Positions 36,356 through 47,281 are shown, counted from the first letter of the stretch. The stretch is 64,000 bases of DNA from Candidatus Nitrotoga sp. 1052 (GCF_927312905.1 NZ_CAKMHQ010000016.1:1-64000); one strand, 5' to 3'. Numbers and translations: made by a program. The notes: a model not told the origin generated them from the letters alone.

Positions 36356-37111
36356 CTATATCTCAAGCATTCCGCCTTTACATGTCTTTGCTTGCTCCAA
36401 TCGCGTCAGGGTTGGCAGCAGGTTGAGGCCAATTTCTTTTTTTAATATCAGCGCCTGGTCCTTCAAGTCATCCATCGAAATGCAGATTGGGTCGCCCGCT
36501 GCGGCGAAGGCAATGGCATTGCCACTGTCGCAGGAAGGAAAAGCCAGGACGCGGCCATCAAAGGCGCTGCGGATGCGTTCGAGACTATCCTTGAAGCCAC
36601 GGCTGTGCCCCAAAAGATTGACGGCCATGATGCCATCTTCGCTCAGGTGGGCGCGTACAACCTGATAGAACGGCAAGGTGTCGAGGACACCAGCGCGGGC
36701 ATTGGCATCAAATCCATCCACCAGTATCAGATCATAGGTCTGGTCGCTGTTGGCGAGAAATTCGGCACCATCACCAATCACTATTTTCAATCGCTTGGGG
36801 TCTTCCGGCAGCTTAAAGAATTGGCGGGCGGCAGCGACTACCCCGGGTTCGATTTCTACCACAGTAAGGTTGGCCAGAGGTTGGTTGCGATAAAGAAACT
36901 TGGTTAGCGAGGCGGCACCGAGACCAATCAATAATACCTTGCGGGGAAAACGGGTCTCTTCGCGTAATAGTAGGCTCGTCATCATTTCTTTGGTGTAATC
37001 GAGCTCCAGGTTCCATGGACGCGCGATGCGCATCGCACCTTGGATCCACTCAGAACCAAAGTGCAGGGTGCGGACGCCGGATTCCTCGCGAATATCAATT
37101 GAGACGCTCAT
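36356..37111 (-). CDS. Spermidine synthase-like protein
   Basis: A 251-residue protein with the spermidine-synthase Rossmann fold. It has VLLIGLGAASLTKFLYR (nucleotide-binding glycine loop), LTVVEIEPGVVAAARQFF, IVIGDGAEFL and YDLILVDGFDA, where a catalytic acid would lie. The N-terminal substrate-binding strands are short, and the polyamine-site motif is less conserved than in true SpeE. Aminopropyl transfer is possible, but other methyltransferase-like roles are open. Convergent with ppsA. Confidence 0.75.
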   Translation of the reverse strand: MSVSIDIREESGVRTLHFGSEWIQGAMRIARPWNLELDYTKEMMTSLLLREETRFPRKVLLIGLGAASLTKFLYRNQPLANLTVVEIEPGVVAAARQFFKLPEDPKRLKIVIGDGAEFLANSDQTYDLILVDGFDANARAGVLDTLPFYQVVRAHLSEDGIMAVNLLGHSRGFKDSLERIRSAFDGRVLAFPSCDSGNAIAFAAAGDPICISMDDLKDQALILKKEIGLNLLPTLTRLEQAKTCKGGMLEI

Positions 37112-37177
37112 AATTTTTACCGTAACTTGTGTTTGTTGTGCAGGTGCTGTGATTGGATGCAGGTCTGCGTGATGAAG

Positions 37178-38041
37178 CTATTTGCCTGATGCTACCCATT
37201 GGTTCAACAACCAGCGCGCCCATTCTGTCACTTCAGTGGCTGTCATGCCGATTGTAACTTTCTGTTTTGCCACCGCATCACCTGCCGCGCCATGCAGGTA
37301 CACTGCCAACAATAAGGCTTGATCCACATTTAATCCTTGGGCGATAAAGGCGGCGATCATGCCAGTCAACACATCGCCCATACCGGGGCTGCTCATGCCG
37401 GGGTTGCCGGTCTTATTTACATATATTTTACCATTGCGAGTAACGCACAGGCTGTGAGCACCTTTCAGTACCACGGCGCTATGAAAGCGTTTAGCCAGTT
37501 CCTGTGCGGCTTCGGAGCGTGCGGCCTGCACTTCTTTAGTGTTGCAGCCGAGCAGGTGTGCTGCTTCGCCAGGATGAGGGGTAATTACGCTGGCATCCTT
37601 GCGAGAAATCAAGACAGTGCGCAAATCTGGGCGGAGGGCGAGAATGTTAAGTGCGTCAGCATCAAGTACCAGCACGGTATCCAGCTTGAGCGCATCTTGC
37701 AAAATTTTCTGAGCAGTGTCGTCGTGCCCCATACCGCAGCCGATGGCCAGCACATTCAGCTTGGGTAGGCGCAATGCCGCTTGTGCGCTATGCAGCATTA
37801 ACTCGGGTTGCAATATATCAGCACTCAGGGCGTTGTCCGCCAGCATGCCCACATGTACGCAGCCAGCTCCCAGCTTGAGCGCCGCACGCGCAGCTAGCAG
37901 CGGTGCGCCGACCATGCCGCTGGCACCCCCTATAACGGCCACTGTGCCGAACTTGCCCTTATGGCTGTCACGCGGGCGAGGGGAGAGAAAGGTGGCGACT
38001 TGTTTTTGTGTAATGGTGGGAATGCGCGGTGCGGCTGGCAT
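37178..38041 (-). CDS. nnrD: ADP-dependent NAD(P)H-hydrate dehydratase
   Basis: A 287-residue enzyme that repairs hydrated NADH and NADPH. The ribokinase-like fold is visible in VAVIGGASGMVGAPLLAARAALKLGAGCVHVG, VLDADALNILA, VITPHPGEAAHLL and the catalytic region NPGMSSPGMGDVLTGMIAAF. It corresponds to the C-terminal half of E. coli NnrD (YjeF); the epimerase half is not present and must be encoded elsewhere if it exists. Divergent from purL. Confidence 0.92.
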   Translation of the reverse strand: MPAAPRIPTITQKQVATFLSPRPRDSHKGKFGTVAVIGGASGMVGAPLLAARAALKLGAGCVHVGMLADNALSADILQPELMLHSAQAALRLPKLNVLAIGCGMGHDDTAQKILQDALKLDTVLVLDADALNILALRPDLRTVLISRKDASVITPHPGEAAHLLGCNTKEVQAARSEAAQELAKRFHSAVVLKGAHSLCVTRNGKIYVNKTGNPGMSSPGMGDVLTGMIAAFIAQGLNVDQALLLAVYLHGAAGDAVAKQKVTIGMTATEVTEWARWLLNQWVASGK

Positions 38042-38121
38042 GAATATATTTTCCTTCGAGTGGAAATGAGGTCACATAGTATAATGGCAAGCTGTTTTTA
38101 ACAGCCCCTGAGAGCCTGTTT

Positions 38122-41100
38122 ATGTTCCGCGTCTCCCCCGGCAAGTCCGCGCTGTCTTCCTTCCGTCTCGAAAAATTGCGTGCTGTCGTTAGCAACGCCC
38201 TTCTAAATATACATATAGCAGATGCGTGCCATTGGTATTTCGTGGCGCTCAATACGGATTTGTCAGTCACTGAAGCCAACTTGCTGGATACGTTGCTCGA
38301 TTTGGATGATGCGAGAGAGGGAACGGGGGGGCATAGCAGTGAGGACAGGTTACAACATCTGCTAGTTGTGCCGCGCTTGGGTACCATCTCGCCGTGGTCT
38401 TCCAAGGCCACGGATATTGCGCAGCATTGCAGTCTGCACATAGTTAGGCGCATCGAGCGCGGCGTTGTGTACTCCGTCAAGACTAAGGATGACAAAGCGC
38501 TGACGCAAGCAGAACTGAAAGTGTTGCTGCCGCTACTGCATGACCGCATGACAGAATCCGTGTTTGATCCTGTGGTTAGTCTCAAAACAGGCTTCAATGA
38601 TGTGGCAGAAAAGATTTTCCGTCACGGTGAGCCACTGCCGCTCTCTACTGTGGACATAATGCACGGCGGCAATGCGGCGCTAGCAGCGGCTAATATCGAG
38701 ATGGGATTGGCGTTGTCCAGCGATGAGATTGATTATTTGGTGGAGAGTTTCCATCGAATAGGGCGCAATCCTACCGATGTAGAGTTAATGATGTTTGCAC
38801 AGGCGAACTCCGAACATTGCCGTCACAAGATTTTCAATGCGGATTGGGTGATAGACGATGAGCAGCAGGCGATCTCGTTGTTCGGCATGATCCGCAATAC
38901 CCATAAGTTGCATCCAGAAGGTACGGTGGTTGCGTATTCCGATAATTCCTCTGTGATCGAAGGAGCGCGCATTGAGCGCTTCTATCCGCGCGCCGATGGC
39001 GGCTATGCCTACAACGATGAGTTGACGCACACGTTGATGAAAGTGGAAACACATAACCATCCCACGGCCATCTCGCCCTTCGCCGGTGCAGCCACTGGAG
39101 CGGGTGGCGAGATACGCGATGAAGGCGCGACAGGTTCCGGTTCCAAACCCAAGGCGGGGCTAACCGGGTTCTCTGTGTCTAATTTGAATATTCCTGGCTT
39201 TGAGCAGCCGTGGGAAATTTATGGCAGCGCTATCGCTAACTCCCTTTCGGGTGGAGATGGAGCCCCTCCGATTTATGGCAAGCCGTCACGTATTGCTTCC
39301 GCCTTGCAGATTATGCTGGAAGGACCACTTGGCGGTGCAGCGTTCAATAATGAGTTTGGCCGTCCCAATCTGGCCGGTTATTTTCGCACCTTTGAAGAGA
39401 CCGTCAACGACGAGGTGCGCGGTTATCACAAGCCCATTATGCTAGCGGGCGGGGTGGGCAGTATCGCGGCGCAGCATACCCACAAGCATGCATTGCCCGT
39501 GGGTGCGCTGCTGATCCAACTGGGCGGGGCAGGGATGCTGATCGGTCTGGGCGGCGGTGCGGCATCCAGCATGGATACAGGTGCCAATGCGGAAAATCTG
39601 GATTTTGCTTCGGTGCAGCGCGGTAATCCCGAAATGCAACGTCGCGCGCAGGAAGTAATTGACCGTTGCTGGCAGATGGGTGAGAACAATCTCATTTTGT
39701 CCATACACGATGTTGGTGCGGGCGGCATCTCCAACGCTTTGCCGGAACTAGTGCATGGCGGTGGACGCGGCGCTCGTTTTGAATTGCGTGCTGTTCCTTC
39801 TGAAGAGCGATGTATGTCGCCGATGCAGATTTGGAGCAACGAAGCGCAGGAACGCTATGTGCTGGCGATTAATCCGTCACGTTTGGATGAGTTTAAAGCC
39901 TTGTGCGAGCGTGAACGCTGTCCGTTCGCCGTGCTGGGGCGCGCAATTGCCGATGACCAATTGATCGTGCATGACGAATTATTTAAAAATAATGCGGTGG
40001 ATATGCCGTTATCGGTACTGTTGGGCAAGCCACCTAAAATGACGCGCAATGTAAAGCGCGAGGTTGTGAAGCTTCCTGCATTTGATGTCAGCAAAATAAA
40101 TCTTAAAGATGCAATCGAGCGCACGCTGCGCTTACCCTCCGTGGCCGACAAAACTTTCCTTATCAGCATCGGTGACCGCACTGTGGGCGGCTTGACTGCA
40201 CGCGACCAGATGGTGGGGCCGTGGCAAGTTCCAGTCGCGGATGTGGCAGTGACCTTGATGGGCTTCAATACTGCATTGGGTGAGGCTTTTGCCTTGGGTG
40301 AACGCACTCCGCTGGCGGTGTTGAACGCTCCGGCTTCCGGACGAATGGCTGTGGGAGAGGCGATTACCAACATTGCAGCGGCGCGCATCGAAAAGATCGG
40401 CGACATCAAGCTATCGGCCAACTGGATGGCGGCCGCCGGTCATCACGGAGAAGATGCTGCGCTGTTTGACACCGTGCGTGCGGTGGGCATGGAACTGTGC
40501 CCGCAACTCGGCATTAGCATTCCGGTAGGCAAGGACTCTATGTCCATGCGCACAGCATGGCAGGAAGGCACCGAGAAGAGGGCGGTAACTGCCCCGTTGT
40601 CGCTTATCGTGACAGCTTTCGCACCGTGTATGGATGCACGTTTGACATTAACGCCGCAATTGGCGGCCGATTTGGATACCGTATTGCTGCTGATTGATCT
40701 GGGCGAAGGCAAGAGCCGCATGGGCGGCTCGGCGCTGGCGCAGGTGTATAAACAGGTGGGTAATGTTGGACCCGACCTCGACGATGCGGGCAAGCTCAAA
40801 ATCTTTTTCGACGTTATCCAGCGCCTGAATGGTGAGGGCAAGTTGTTGGCTTATCATGACCGTTCGGACGGCGGATTGTTTACCACACTGTGCGAAATGG
40901 CGTTTGCTACTCATGTCGGCCTGACCATAAATCTTGATGGATTGCAGGGAGATGCCCTAAGCATATTGTTCAACGAAGAGCTGGGTGCGGTGGTGCAGGT
41001 ATATTGCCGCGATTTACAGTATGTACTGGGCGTGTGCCATAGCGCTGGGCTTGCAGCGGAATGTTCGGTTGCAACACTGAATATAAGCGGCACGATAGAT

Positions 41101-42084
41101 ATCGTGCAGCAAGACAAAACATTGTTCAGCGAGACGGGCATAAATCTGAAGCGCATCTGGTCGGAAACGACTTACCGGATACAGATGCTACGTAACAACC
41201 CGGCTTGCGCCCAGCAAGAATATGACCGCATCCTGGATGCTGCCGATCCTGGCTTGCAAGTGAAACTCACTTACGACCAGAACGAAAATATTGTCGCGCC
41301 TGCGCTGTTGAAATTACGTCCAACAATCGCTATCTTGCGTGAACAGGGTGTGAACGGCCATGTCGAGATGGCGGCGGCGTTTGACCGCGCCGGCTTCACG
41401 GCGGTGGACGTGCATATGAGCGACATCATCACTGGCCGCGTTAAGTTGGCGAATTTTAACGGGGTGGCGGCGTGCGGCGGTTTTTCCTATGGCGATGTAC
41501 TAGGGGCAGGCGAAGGCTGGGCAAAATCCATCTTGTTCAACCCGCGTGCACGGGATGAGTTCGAGGCCTTCTTCAAGCGCGATGATACTTTTGCTCTGGG
41601 TGTGTGTAATGGCTGCCAGATGATGAGCAATTTGCATGAAATTATTCCAGGGGCACAACATTGGCCACATTTTGCGCGCAATTTGTCGGAGCAGTTTGAG
41701 GCGCGTTTCGTGATGGTGGAAGTGCAGCACTCGCCCTCGATCTTATTTGATGGCATGGCAGGCAGCCGTATGCCTATCGTGGTGGCGCACGGCGAGGGAT
41801 ATGCCCACTTCGGTAACGACAAACGCTTGAAGGCGGCGCAGCCGTTGGTCACACTTCGTTATGTGAATAACCACGGCCAGCCGACAGAAACCTACCCACT
41901 TAATCCAAACGGTTCGCCACAGGGTCTTACCGGACTCACCACAGCTGATGGACGATTCAGTATCATGATGCCGCACCCGGAACGGCTGTTCCGGGTGTTA
42001 CAGCATTCTTGGCATCCAGCAGGATGGAGGGAAAACGGAGCATGGTTGAAAATGTTCCAGAATGCGCGCAAGTGGGTTAACTAA
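38122..42084 (+). CDS. purL: Phosphoribosylformylglycinamidine synthase
   Basis: A 1320-residue, single-chain FGAM synthase of the fourth step of purine synthesis. It contains the N-terminal PurS-like region, two AIR-synthase-type halves ([49 protein letters not shown], later GKDSMSMRT and [15 protein letters not shown]), and a C-terminal class I glutaminase with nucleophile Cys about 1161 (GVCNGCQMM) and the His/Glu pair in [10 protein letters not shown]. Full length for the gamma/beta type. A TATAAT lies at 38080-38085 with no good -35, and a 15-base hairpin (GCTGTT/AACAGC) follows it in the leader. Confidence 0.97.
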   Translation: MFRVSPGKSALSSFRLEKLRAVVSNALLNIHIADACHWYFVALNTDLSVTEANLLDTLLDLDDAREGTGGHSSEDRLQHLLVVPRLGTISPWSSKATDIAQHCSLHIVRRIERGVVYSVKTKDDKALTQAELKVLLPLLHDRMTESVFDPVVSLKTGFNDVAEKIFRHGEPLPLSTVDIMHGGNAALAAANIEMGLALSSDEIDYLVESFHRIGRNPTDVELMMFAQANSEHCRHKIFNADWVIDDEQQAISLFGMIRNTHKLHPEGTVVAYSDNSSVIEGARIERFYPRADGGYAYNDELTHTLMKVETHNHPTAISPFAGAATGAGGEIRDEGATGSGSKPKAGLTGFSVSNLNIPGFEQPWEIYGSAIANSLSGGDGAPPIYGKPSRIASALQIMLEGPLGGAAFNNEFGRPNLAGYFRTFEETVNDEVRGYHKPIMLAGGVGSIAAQHTHKHALPVGALLIQLGGAGMLIGLGGGAASSMDTGANAENLDFASVQRGNPEMQRRAQEVIDRCWQMGENNLILSIHDVGAGGISNALPELVHGGGRGARFELRAVPSEERCMSPMQIWSNEAQERYVLAINPSRLDEFKALCERERCPFAVLGRAIADDQLIVHDELFKNNAVDMPLSVLLGKPPKMTRNVKREVVKLPAFDVSKINLKDAIERTLRLPSVADKTFLISIGDRTVGGLTARDQMVGPWQVPVADVAVTLMGFNTALGEAFALGERTPLAVLNAPASGRMAVGEAITNIAAARIEKIGDIKLSANWMAAAGHHGEDAALFDTVRAVGMELCPQLGISIPVGKDSMSMRTAWQEGTEKRAVTAPLSLIVTAFAPCMDARLTLTPQLAADLDTVLLLIDLGEGKSRMGGSALAQVYKQVGNVGPDLDDAGKLKIFFDVIQRLNGEGKLLAYHDRSDGGLFTTLCEMAFATHVGLTINLDGLQGDALSILFNEELGAVVQVYCRDLQYVLGVCHSAGLAAECSVATLNISGTIDIVQQDKTLFSETGINLKRIWSETTYRIQMLRNNPACAQQEYDRILDAADPGLQVKLTYDQNENIVAPALLKLRPTIAILREQGVNGHVEMAAAFDRAGFTAVDVHMSDIITGRVKLANFNGVAACGGFSYGDVLGAGEGWAKSILFNPRARDEFEAFFKRDDTFALGVCNGCQMMSNLHEIIPGAQHWPHFARNLSEQFEARFVMVEVQHSPSILFDGMAGSRMPIVVAHGEGYAHFGNDKRLKAAQPLVTLRYVNNHGQPTETYPLNPNGSPQGLTGLTTADGRFSIMMPHPERLFRVLQHSWHPAGWRENGAWLKMFQNARKWVN

Positions 42085-42109
42085 TAGTTTACAAAAGTAC
42101 ATGCAACAA

Positions 42110-42133
42110 AAAAGGCGACCAATGGTCGCCTTT
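42110..42133. terminator. Bidirectional terminator between purL and ppiC
   Basis: AAAGGCGACC and GGTCGCCTTT pair around AAT, with an A-run before and a T-run after. It suits both convergent genes. Confidence 0.9.
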
Positions 42134-42152
42134 TATTATCACTTAAACCGGT

Positions 42153-42938
42153 TTATTCAATCTTTGCTTTGGCGCGCATGTCAACGATGGCCTTTTGTAT
42201 GGCTTGCTGTTGCAGACGTTGCATTATATTCGCTTTCACTTCCCGGTAAACAGGGAACTTGAAATCACGCACATCTTCCTGTTTAATCAGGTGCCAGCCA
42301 GCATCAGATTTCACCGGCGCACTTACACCGCCCTTTTTCAGATTTACCAGCGCTTCAGCAAACGTCGGTGTGAAATTGCCTGGCAGAGCCCAACCCAGAG
42401 AACCACCCTTGTCACGCGAACCTTGATCCAAGGAATGTTTTTTTGCTAGATCTTCAAACTTGCCCCCCTTCTTTAGTTGAGCAGCAATAGATTTCGCTTC
42501 AGCTTCATCTTTTACCAAAATGTGACGTGAGTTGTATTCCTTGCTTCCTGTGGTTTGCTTAATATTTTCATATTCCTGCTTGATTGCATCTTCGCTAATT
42601 GGATGGTTTTTAAGGTAATCCTGTAGAAATGCATTTACAAGAACAGTCTGTTTGGCTAGCTCAAATTGGCTAATGGTTTCGGGCTGTTTATCGAAACCTT
42701 GTTTTATCGCTTCTTGCGCCATTATTTCACGATTGATTAATTCATCTTTAATGGCGAGACGCAGTTCCGGAGTATCCATTTTTCCTTGCGAAGCGGCAGC
42801 CTTGACGTGCATGCTCACACGTGCCTGCGGAATGACGACGCCATTCACAACTGCGGCGGGCTTTTCTTGCGCATAAACCTGATTAATTGCAAGTGTAGAA
42901 AATAGAGCGATAGTGGCAAGTTTTGAAAGTTTCAGCAT
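42153..42938 (-). CDS. Parvulin-type peptidyl-prolyl isomerase, exported
   Basis: A 261-residue periplasmic protein. The signal peptide ends QVYA. A SurA-like N-terminal helical region (VSMHVKAAASQG, ELRLAIKDELINREIM) precedes one rotamase domain (about 135-230) with YNSRHILVKDEAEAKSIAAQL, FEDLAKKHSLDQGSRDKGGSLGW and GWHLIKQED. It helps folding of exported proteins by proline isomerisation. It is the last gene of the msrB-yciB-yciI-bolA cluster on the minus strand. Confidence 0.92.
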   Translation of the reverse strand: MLKLSKLATIALFSTLAINQVYAQEKPAAVVNGVVIPQARVSMHVKAAASQGKMDTPELRLAIKDELINREIMAQEAIKQGFDKQPETISQFELAKQTVLVNAFLQDYLKNHPISEDAIKQEYENIKQTTGSKEYNSRHILVKDEAEAKSIAAQLKKGGKFEDLAKKHSLDQGSRDKGGSLGWALPGNFTPTFAEALVNLKKGGVSAPVKSDAGWHLIKQEDVRDFKFPVYREVKANIMQRLQQQAIQKAIVDMRAKAKIE

Positions 42939-42971
42939 TGTTCAGTCCTCGTTGAAAGTTTAAATTAAAAG

Positions 42972-43262
42972 TTATAGTTCTTCTGGTGTATAGGCAGCAA
43001 TGGTCAGTGCATGAATATCGTGCTTCATCATGTCTCCCAGTGCTGAATATATCATACGGTGCCGTGCCAAAGTAGGCTTACTAGCAAACTGCGGGGATAC
43101 AATCAGGAGGCGATAATGTCCACCCCCCCCACGTGCGCCAACGTGTCCAGCATGTTTATGACTATCATCGGCAATCTCAATTTTTGTGGGTTGAAGCGCC
43201 GCAAGAAGGGTATTCATCTGATCTATGCGGTTGTTTGCGTGATTTGCTGCGGGATGGTTCAT
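42972..43262 (-). CDS. BolA family protein
   Basis: A 96-residue protein of the BolA fold: [37 protein letters not shown], then [22 protein letters not shown]. The histidines used for Fe-S cluster sharing with monothiol glutaredoxins are present. An N-terminal extension of about 15 residues precedes the usual start region. It overlaps yciI by 4 bp and is translationally coupled to it. Confidence 0.92.
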   Translation of the reverse strand: MNHPAANHANNRIDQMNTLLAALQPTKIEIADDSHKHAGHVGARGGGGHYRLLIVSPQFASKPTLARHRMIYSALGDMMKHDIHALTIAAYTPEEL

Positions 43263-43561
43263 GTTGGAAATACTTTCTTAAACGGTTTGACCAGAATTTG
43301 TGCATATACCCCAGCGACCATATAGGGGTCAGCCTGTGCCCATGTTTCCGCGTCCCTTAACGTGGCGAATTCCGCCACTATCAAGCTGCCGGAAAATCCC
43401 GCAGCACCGGGGTCAACTGCATCCACAGCTGGGAAAGGGCCAGCCAGAATTAAACGCCCTTCGTTTTGCAATGCCTGTAGCCGTGCCATGTGTGCGGGCC
43501 GTGTCGCCAGACGTTTTGTTAAGCTGTCAGGAACATCATGGCCGACAATGGCATATAGCAT
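43259..43561 (-). CDS. yciI: YciI family protein
   Basis: A 100-residue protein with the ferredoxin-like YciI fold. It has [36 protein letters not shown] with the conserved His, and the [18 protein letters not shown] end. The catalytic role is not established; the family is related to muconolactone isomerase-like enzymes. Placed between yciB and bolA as in other betaproteobacteria. Confidence 0.92.
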   Translation of the reverse strand: MLYAIVGHDVPDSLTKRLATRPAHMARLQALQNEGRLILAGPFPAVDAVDPGAAGFSGSLIVAEFATLRDAETWAQADPYMVAGVYAQILVKPFKKVFPT

Positions 43562-44104
43562 TTAGTTACTTTCCTTCTCTTCATGCACGTATTTCGACAG
43601 CGCCATTGCTTGCAGCAGCACGAATACTAGCATCATTCCGGTGGCACCGAAAAGTTTGAAATTAACCCATGCATCTGTAGAAAAGTTAAATGCAACATAT
43701 AAATTTACCACGCCGAGTATGACGAAGAACAGGCTCCAGCCCAAGTTGACTTGGTTCCATACTTTAGTTGGAAGCGTAAGTTTTTCCTTTAGCAAAGCAC
43801 GCATCAGGTTCTTTTTTAAGAGTAGATTGGAACCCAACAGGATGATGGCGAACACCCAATACAGAATGGTGGGTTTAAATTTGATGAAGGTCTCATCGTG
43901 AAGAATTAGTGTCGCGCCACCAAATACGGCAATGATGGCAAAACTTACCCATAGCATGGTATCTACCTTGCCATGCCGCCATTTAACCCACCCAATTTGT
44001 GCAATAGTGGCGGCAATCGCAGTACCTGTGGCAACATAAACGTTGAATATCTTGAAAGCGACAAAGAACAGGATAACGGGGAATAGGTCAAATAGTAGTT
44101 TCAT
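43562..44104 (-). CDS. yciB: Septation/envelope protein YciB (IspZ family)
   Basis: A 180-residue inner-membrane protein with five hydrophobic segments. It has LLFDLFPVILFFVAFKI at the start, KPTILYWVFAIILLGSNLLLKKNLMRALL in the middle and WNQVNLGWSLFFVILGVVNLYVAF later, all YciB/IspZ hallmarks. It acts in envelope integrity and cell division with peptidoglycan enzymes. The stop abuts the yciI start. Confidence 0.94.
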   Translation of the reverse strand: MKLLFDLFPVILFFVAFKIFNVYVATGTAIAATIAQIGWVKWRHGKVDTMLWVSFAIIAVFGGATLILHDETFIKFKPTILYWVFAIILLGSNLLLKKNLMRALLKEKLTLPTKVWNQVNLGWSLFFVILGVVNLYVAFNFSTDAWVNFKLFGATGMMLVFVLLQAMALSKYVHEEKESN

Positions 44105-44127
44105 GGCGACAGATTATGTAGGGAAAT

Positions 44128-44523
44128 TTATTCTCGGTCTAGCGTCAGTGCAGCGGAGTTGATGCAGTAGCGCAGTCCTGTCGGTTTCGGGCCATCTTCG
44201 AATACATGACCAAGATGGGCGTCACAGCGGCTACACAGAACTTCCGCGCGCTCCATACCATGACTGTCATCTTTTTTCACGGTGATGCTGTCAGGCTGGT
44301 GCGGTTGCCAGAAACTGGGCCAGCCGCTGCCGGATTCATATTTCACCTCTGAATCGAACAGTGCGTTACCACAGCACACACAGCGATACAGTCCGCTGTC
44401 ATGGCAATCCCAATACGTACCAGTAAATGCCGGCTCAGTGCCGCACTGGCGGCATACTTTGTATTGTTCGGGGGTAAGCTCGTCGCGCCAGATGGCGTCT
44501 GTTTTTTGGATTTTTTCGCTCAT
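44128..44523 (-). CDS. msrB: Peptide-methionine (R)-S-oxide reductase MsrB
   Basis: A 131-residue repair enzyme for methionine-R-sulfoxide. Zinc cysteines are in YRCVCCGN and [13 protein letters not shown], the substrate region is [11 protein letters not shown], and the catalytic cysteine is in [11 protein letters not shown]. It is the first gene of the msrB-yciB-yciI-bolA-ppiC set, with short gaps that suggest one transcript. Confidence 0.96.
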   Translation of the reverse strand: MSEKIQKTDAIWRDELTPEQYKVCRQCGTEPAFTGTYWDCHDSGLYRCVCCGNALFDSEVKYESGSGWPSFWQPHQPDSITVKKDDSHGMERAEVLCSRCDAHLGHVFEDGPKPTGLRYCINSAALTLDRE

Positions 44524-44632
44524 TAGATTATCTTGGAAATAGGTAATCTGACAAATCCTCTCCCAGGCTTTTCATTTAAGTGCAAGGGGGGCTGGGGAAG
44601 ATTTGAGATTGAGATAACGGAATGACGGTAGC

Positions 44633-46048
44633 TCACAGCACCTCCCCGGCATGGTCGGCCAGACGTGAACGTTCTCCCCTTTGCAAGGTGACATGCCCGC
44701 TGTGTTGCCAGCCCTTGAAACGATCCACCACATAAGTCAGCCCGGAGCTGCCTTCGGTCAGGTAAGGTGTATCAATCTGTGCGATGTTGCCCATGCATAC
44801 TACCTTGGTGCCCGGACCAGCGCGTGTGATCAGCGTTTTCATCTGCTTGGGCGTGAGGTTCTGGGCTTCATCAATGATCAGATATTTATTCAAAAAAGTG
44901 CGTCCACGCATGAAGTTAAGGGATTTGATCTTGATGCGCGAACGGATCAGATCGCGCGTGGCGGCTCGCCCCCATTCCCCACTTTCGTCGCTGGGCTTGT
45001 TGAGCACATCCAAATTGTCATCCAGCGCGCCCATCCAGGGCGACATTTTTTCTTCCTCGGTACCCGGTAAAAAACCAATGTCTTCACCAACCGGCACGGT
45101 GACGCGGGTCATGATGATTTCTGAATACAGCTTGTGTTCCAGCATCTGCACTAACCCAGCGGCGAGTGTTAGCAGGGTCTTGCCGGTGCCAGCCTGACCG
45201 AGCAGTGTGACAAAGTCAATCTCCGGGTTCATCAGCAGATTGAGTACAAAGCTCTGTTCGCGATTACGTGCAGTAATTCCCCAAATGGCATTTTTGGTGT
45301 GAGTATAGTCAGTCAAAGTGCGCAACATGGCAGTGTTGCCATTCTGTTCTGTGACTACCGCATAGAATGGATTACTGCCGTTTTCTTGATATACGAACTG
45401 ATTTAACAGCATGTCACGGCATAGCGGCCCCTGAATATTGTAAAAAGTATGCTCACCTTGTGGCCCGGATTTCATGTCCTTGCCGTGCTTGTCCCAGAAA
45501 TCCTGCGGTAACGCCAATACGCCGGTGTAAAGCAGGTCGGTATCTTCCAGCACCTTGTCATTAAAATAATCCTGCGCATCCAGTCCCAGCGCACGCGCTT
45601 TAATGCGCATGTTGATGTCCTTGCTGACCAAGATCACGGAACGCTTGGGTTTCTGATTGTGAAGAAACATTACTACCCCGAGGATAGCGTTGTCGGCTTT
45701 GCCGATCGCCATATTGGCAGGCAATTCGTTGTTGATGAACCGGGTTTGCAAAAACAAGCGGCCGGTAGCGCTCTTGTTGCTTGGCGTTTGTAACGGTACG
45801 CCAGCATCAATGTTATGTGTGCTCTCGCTTATCAAAGAGTCGAGGAACCGGCTGGCCTGCCGGGCATTGCGTGCGACTTCAGTCATGCCTTTTTTATTGT
45901 TGTCCAGCTCTTCCAGCACGAATATCGGTAAGTAAATGTCATGCTCCTCAAAGCGAAACAGGCTGGTTGGATCGTGCATTAGCACATTAGTATCCAGCAC
46001 GAATAACTTAGTAGTGAGATTTGTAGCCAATATTTTGCGGGGGGGCAT
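44633..46048 (-). CDS. PhoH family ATPase with N-terminal PIN domain
   Basis: A 471-residue PhoH2-type protein. The PIN nuclease-like domain (residues about 10-150) has KLFVLDTNVLMHDPTSLF and VLEELDNNKKG, with the acidic residues in place. The PhoH ATPase domain (about 225-465) has LGQAGTGKTLLTLAAGL (Walker A), KYLIIDEAQNLTPKQMKTLITRAGPGTKVVCMGN and a final GERSRLADHA. Relatives show RNA helicase and RNase activity. It lies 8 bases downstream of bcp, so the two probably form an operon. Confidence 0.93.
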   Translation of the reverse strand: MPPRKILATNLTTKLFVLDTNVLMHDPTSLFRFEEHDIYLPIFVLEELDNNKKGMTEVARNARQASRFLDSLISESTHNIDAGVPLQTPSNKSATGRLFLQTRFINNELPANMAIGKADNAILGVVMFLHNQKPKRSVILVSKDINMRIKARALGLDAQDYFNDKVLEDTDLLYTGVLALPQDFWDKHGKDMKSGPQGEHTFYNIQGPLCRDMLLNQFVYQENGSNPFYAVVTEQNGNTAMLRTLTDYTHTKNAIWGITARNREQSFVLNLLMNPEIDFVTLLGQAGTGKTLLTLAAGLVQMLEHKLYSEIIMTRVTVPVGEDIGFLPGTEEEKMSPWMGALDDNLDVLNKPSDESGEWGRAATRDLIRSRIKIKSLNFMRGRTFLNKYLIIDEAQNLTPKQMKTLITRAGPGTKVVCMGNIAQIDTPYLTEGSSGLTYVVDRFKGWQHSGHVTLQRGERSRLADHAGEVL

Positions 46049-46056
46049 GATGCTCC

Positions 46057-46518
46057 TTATGTGGTTAGAGATTGCACGAATTGCAATACTTCCTTAGCAT
46101 GGCCGTCGGCTTTAACACTGCGCCATTCGCCACGCAGTATGCCGTCTCGGTCGAGCACAAAAGTGCTGCGCTCGATGCCTCGCACTTGTTTGCCATACAG
46201 ATTCTTCAGCTTGATTACACCGAACTGTTCACATACTGTTTCTTCTGAATCGGCAAGAAGAGCGAACGGCAGACTGAACTTAGCCTTGAATTTTTCGTGC
46301 GACTCAATGCTGTCGCGTGAAATGCCAACTACCTCACAATCAGCTTTTTTAAAATCTGCATACAGGTCGCGGAATTGTTGGCTCTCAGTAGTGCAACCCG
46401 GAGTATTGTCCTTGGGATAGAAGTAAATCACTAGCGATTTGCCGCGTGCGGCAAAGAGTTGGAAAGCCACTCCGCCAGTGGCTGGTATCACGAAATCGGC
46501 AATAGCTTGATTAAGCAT
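46057..46518 (-). CDS. bcp: Thioredoxin-dependent thiol peroxidase Bcp
   Basis: A 153-residue peroxiredoxin. The peroxidatic cysteine is in PKDNTPGCTTESQQFRD near residue 41. The nearby resolving cysteine of E. coli Bcp (five residues later) is replaced by glutamine, so resolution must use another cysteine, such as the one in EETVCEQFGV, or an outside thiol. It reduces hydroperoxides in the cytoplasm and is first in the bcp-phoH pair. Confidence 0.93.
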   Translation of the reverse strand: MLNQAIADFVIPATGGVAFQLFAARGKSLVIYFYPKDNTPGCTTESQQFRDLYADFKKADCEVVGISRDSIESHEKFKAKFSLPFALLADSEETVCEQFGVIKLKNLYGKQVRGIERSTFVLDRDGILRGEWRSVKADGHAKEVLQFVQSLTT

Positions 46519-46950
46519 CTAGGTAATCTCCTGTCAGGAGATGCCATTGTTGACAAAATTCTCTTACAAGGCAAGCGTCTCATGGGCTAATGCGTGAAAA
46601 GCTTATTCGTTTAGCGTGTTGAAGGTCAGGTAATTAAGCCTTATCGTAGTCCCGATGATAGTTCCATGTATTATTTTAGACTGCATTCATAATGGTGCTT
46701 TAAAATTTAACGATTCAATATGTCTTATGCTCGCCTCGCGTTTACCCAGAACTAAGGTGATAATGCAATACAATTTTAGTTGCACTTAATTAGAACCAGT
46801 ACTTTGCATGGACTAAGATTGAAGTAGTAAGATTAGAATTGAGGTAGTAAATTTTCTTGATGGATTCTTATTAATTTGTGAAGCTGTGATTGCCATTGAC
46901 ACGATGGCTTGATACAGTGCAGCGTTTTTTCAACTAAAGGGAGTCATACT
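46519..46950. other. Divergent intergenic region bcp/hupB
   Basis: This 432-base AT-rich stretch must hold the promoters of both genes. TTGACA at 46896-46901 is a perfect -35 hexamer, but no convincing -10 sits 16-18 bases downstream. No small gene was found. Confidence 0.35.
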
Positions 46951-47244
46951 ATGAATAAAGCAGAGTTGATTGATGTAGTAGCTAAGTCCACAAAGAATTC
47001 CAAGGCAAATGTCGAGGAAATACTGAATGCGTTGATGGCTGCTATACAAGCATCATTGGTAAAAGATGATAACGTGCAGCTGATTGGCTTTGGCACCTTT
47101 GCTGTTGAACAGCGTGCTGCTCGGGTAGGTCGGAATCCAGCTACTGGAAAAGAGTTGAAAATACCGGCCAAGAAAGTTGCGAAATTTAAAGTCGGCAGCA
47201 AGTTGAAAGACGCAGTTGCTGGCGTAAAAGCTAAGAAAAAGTAA
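46951..47244 (+). CDS. hupB: DNA-binding protein HU
   Basis: A histone-like protein of about 97 residues from the ATG at 46951, preceded by AAGGGAG; an ATG 14 codons upstream gives an unlikely extension. MNKAELIDVVAKSTKNSKANVEEIL is the N-terminal helical part, GFGTFAVEQRAARVGRNPATGKELKI is the DNA-binding arm, and AKKVAKFKVGSKLKDAV is the end. A lysine tail follows. It compacts and bends DNA as a dimer. Confidence 0.96.
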   Translation: MNKAELIDVVAKSTKNSKANVEEILNALMAAIQASLVKDDNVQLIGFGTFAVEQRAARVGRNPATGKELKIPAKKVAKFKVGSKLKDAVAGVKAKKK

Positions 47245-47257
47245 CCAGCGCATTAAG

Positions 47258-47281
47258 CGTGCCCCATAAAGCCGGGGCACG
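47258..47281 (+). terminator. Probable hupB terminator hairpin
   Basis: CGTGCCCC and GGGGCACG form an 8-bp stem with an 8-base loop, 14 bases after hupB. The T-run after it is poor (TTATCTCATC), so strength is uncertain. Confidence 0.65.

Noticed and set aside
46896-46920. TTGACA as part of the hupB promoter.
   Set aside because: No acceptable -10 hexamer lies 16-18 bases downstream, so only the region and not a promoter was annotated.
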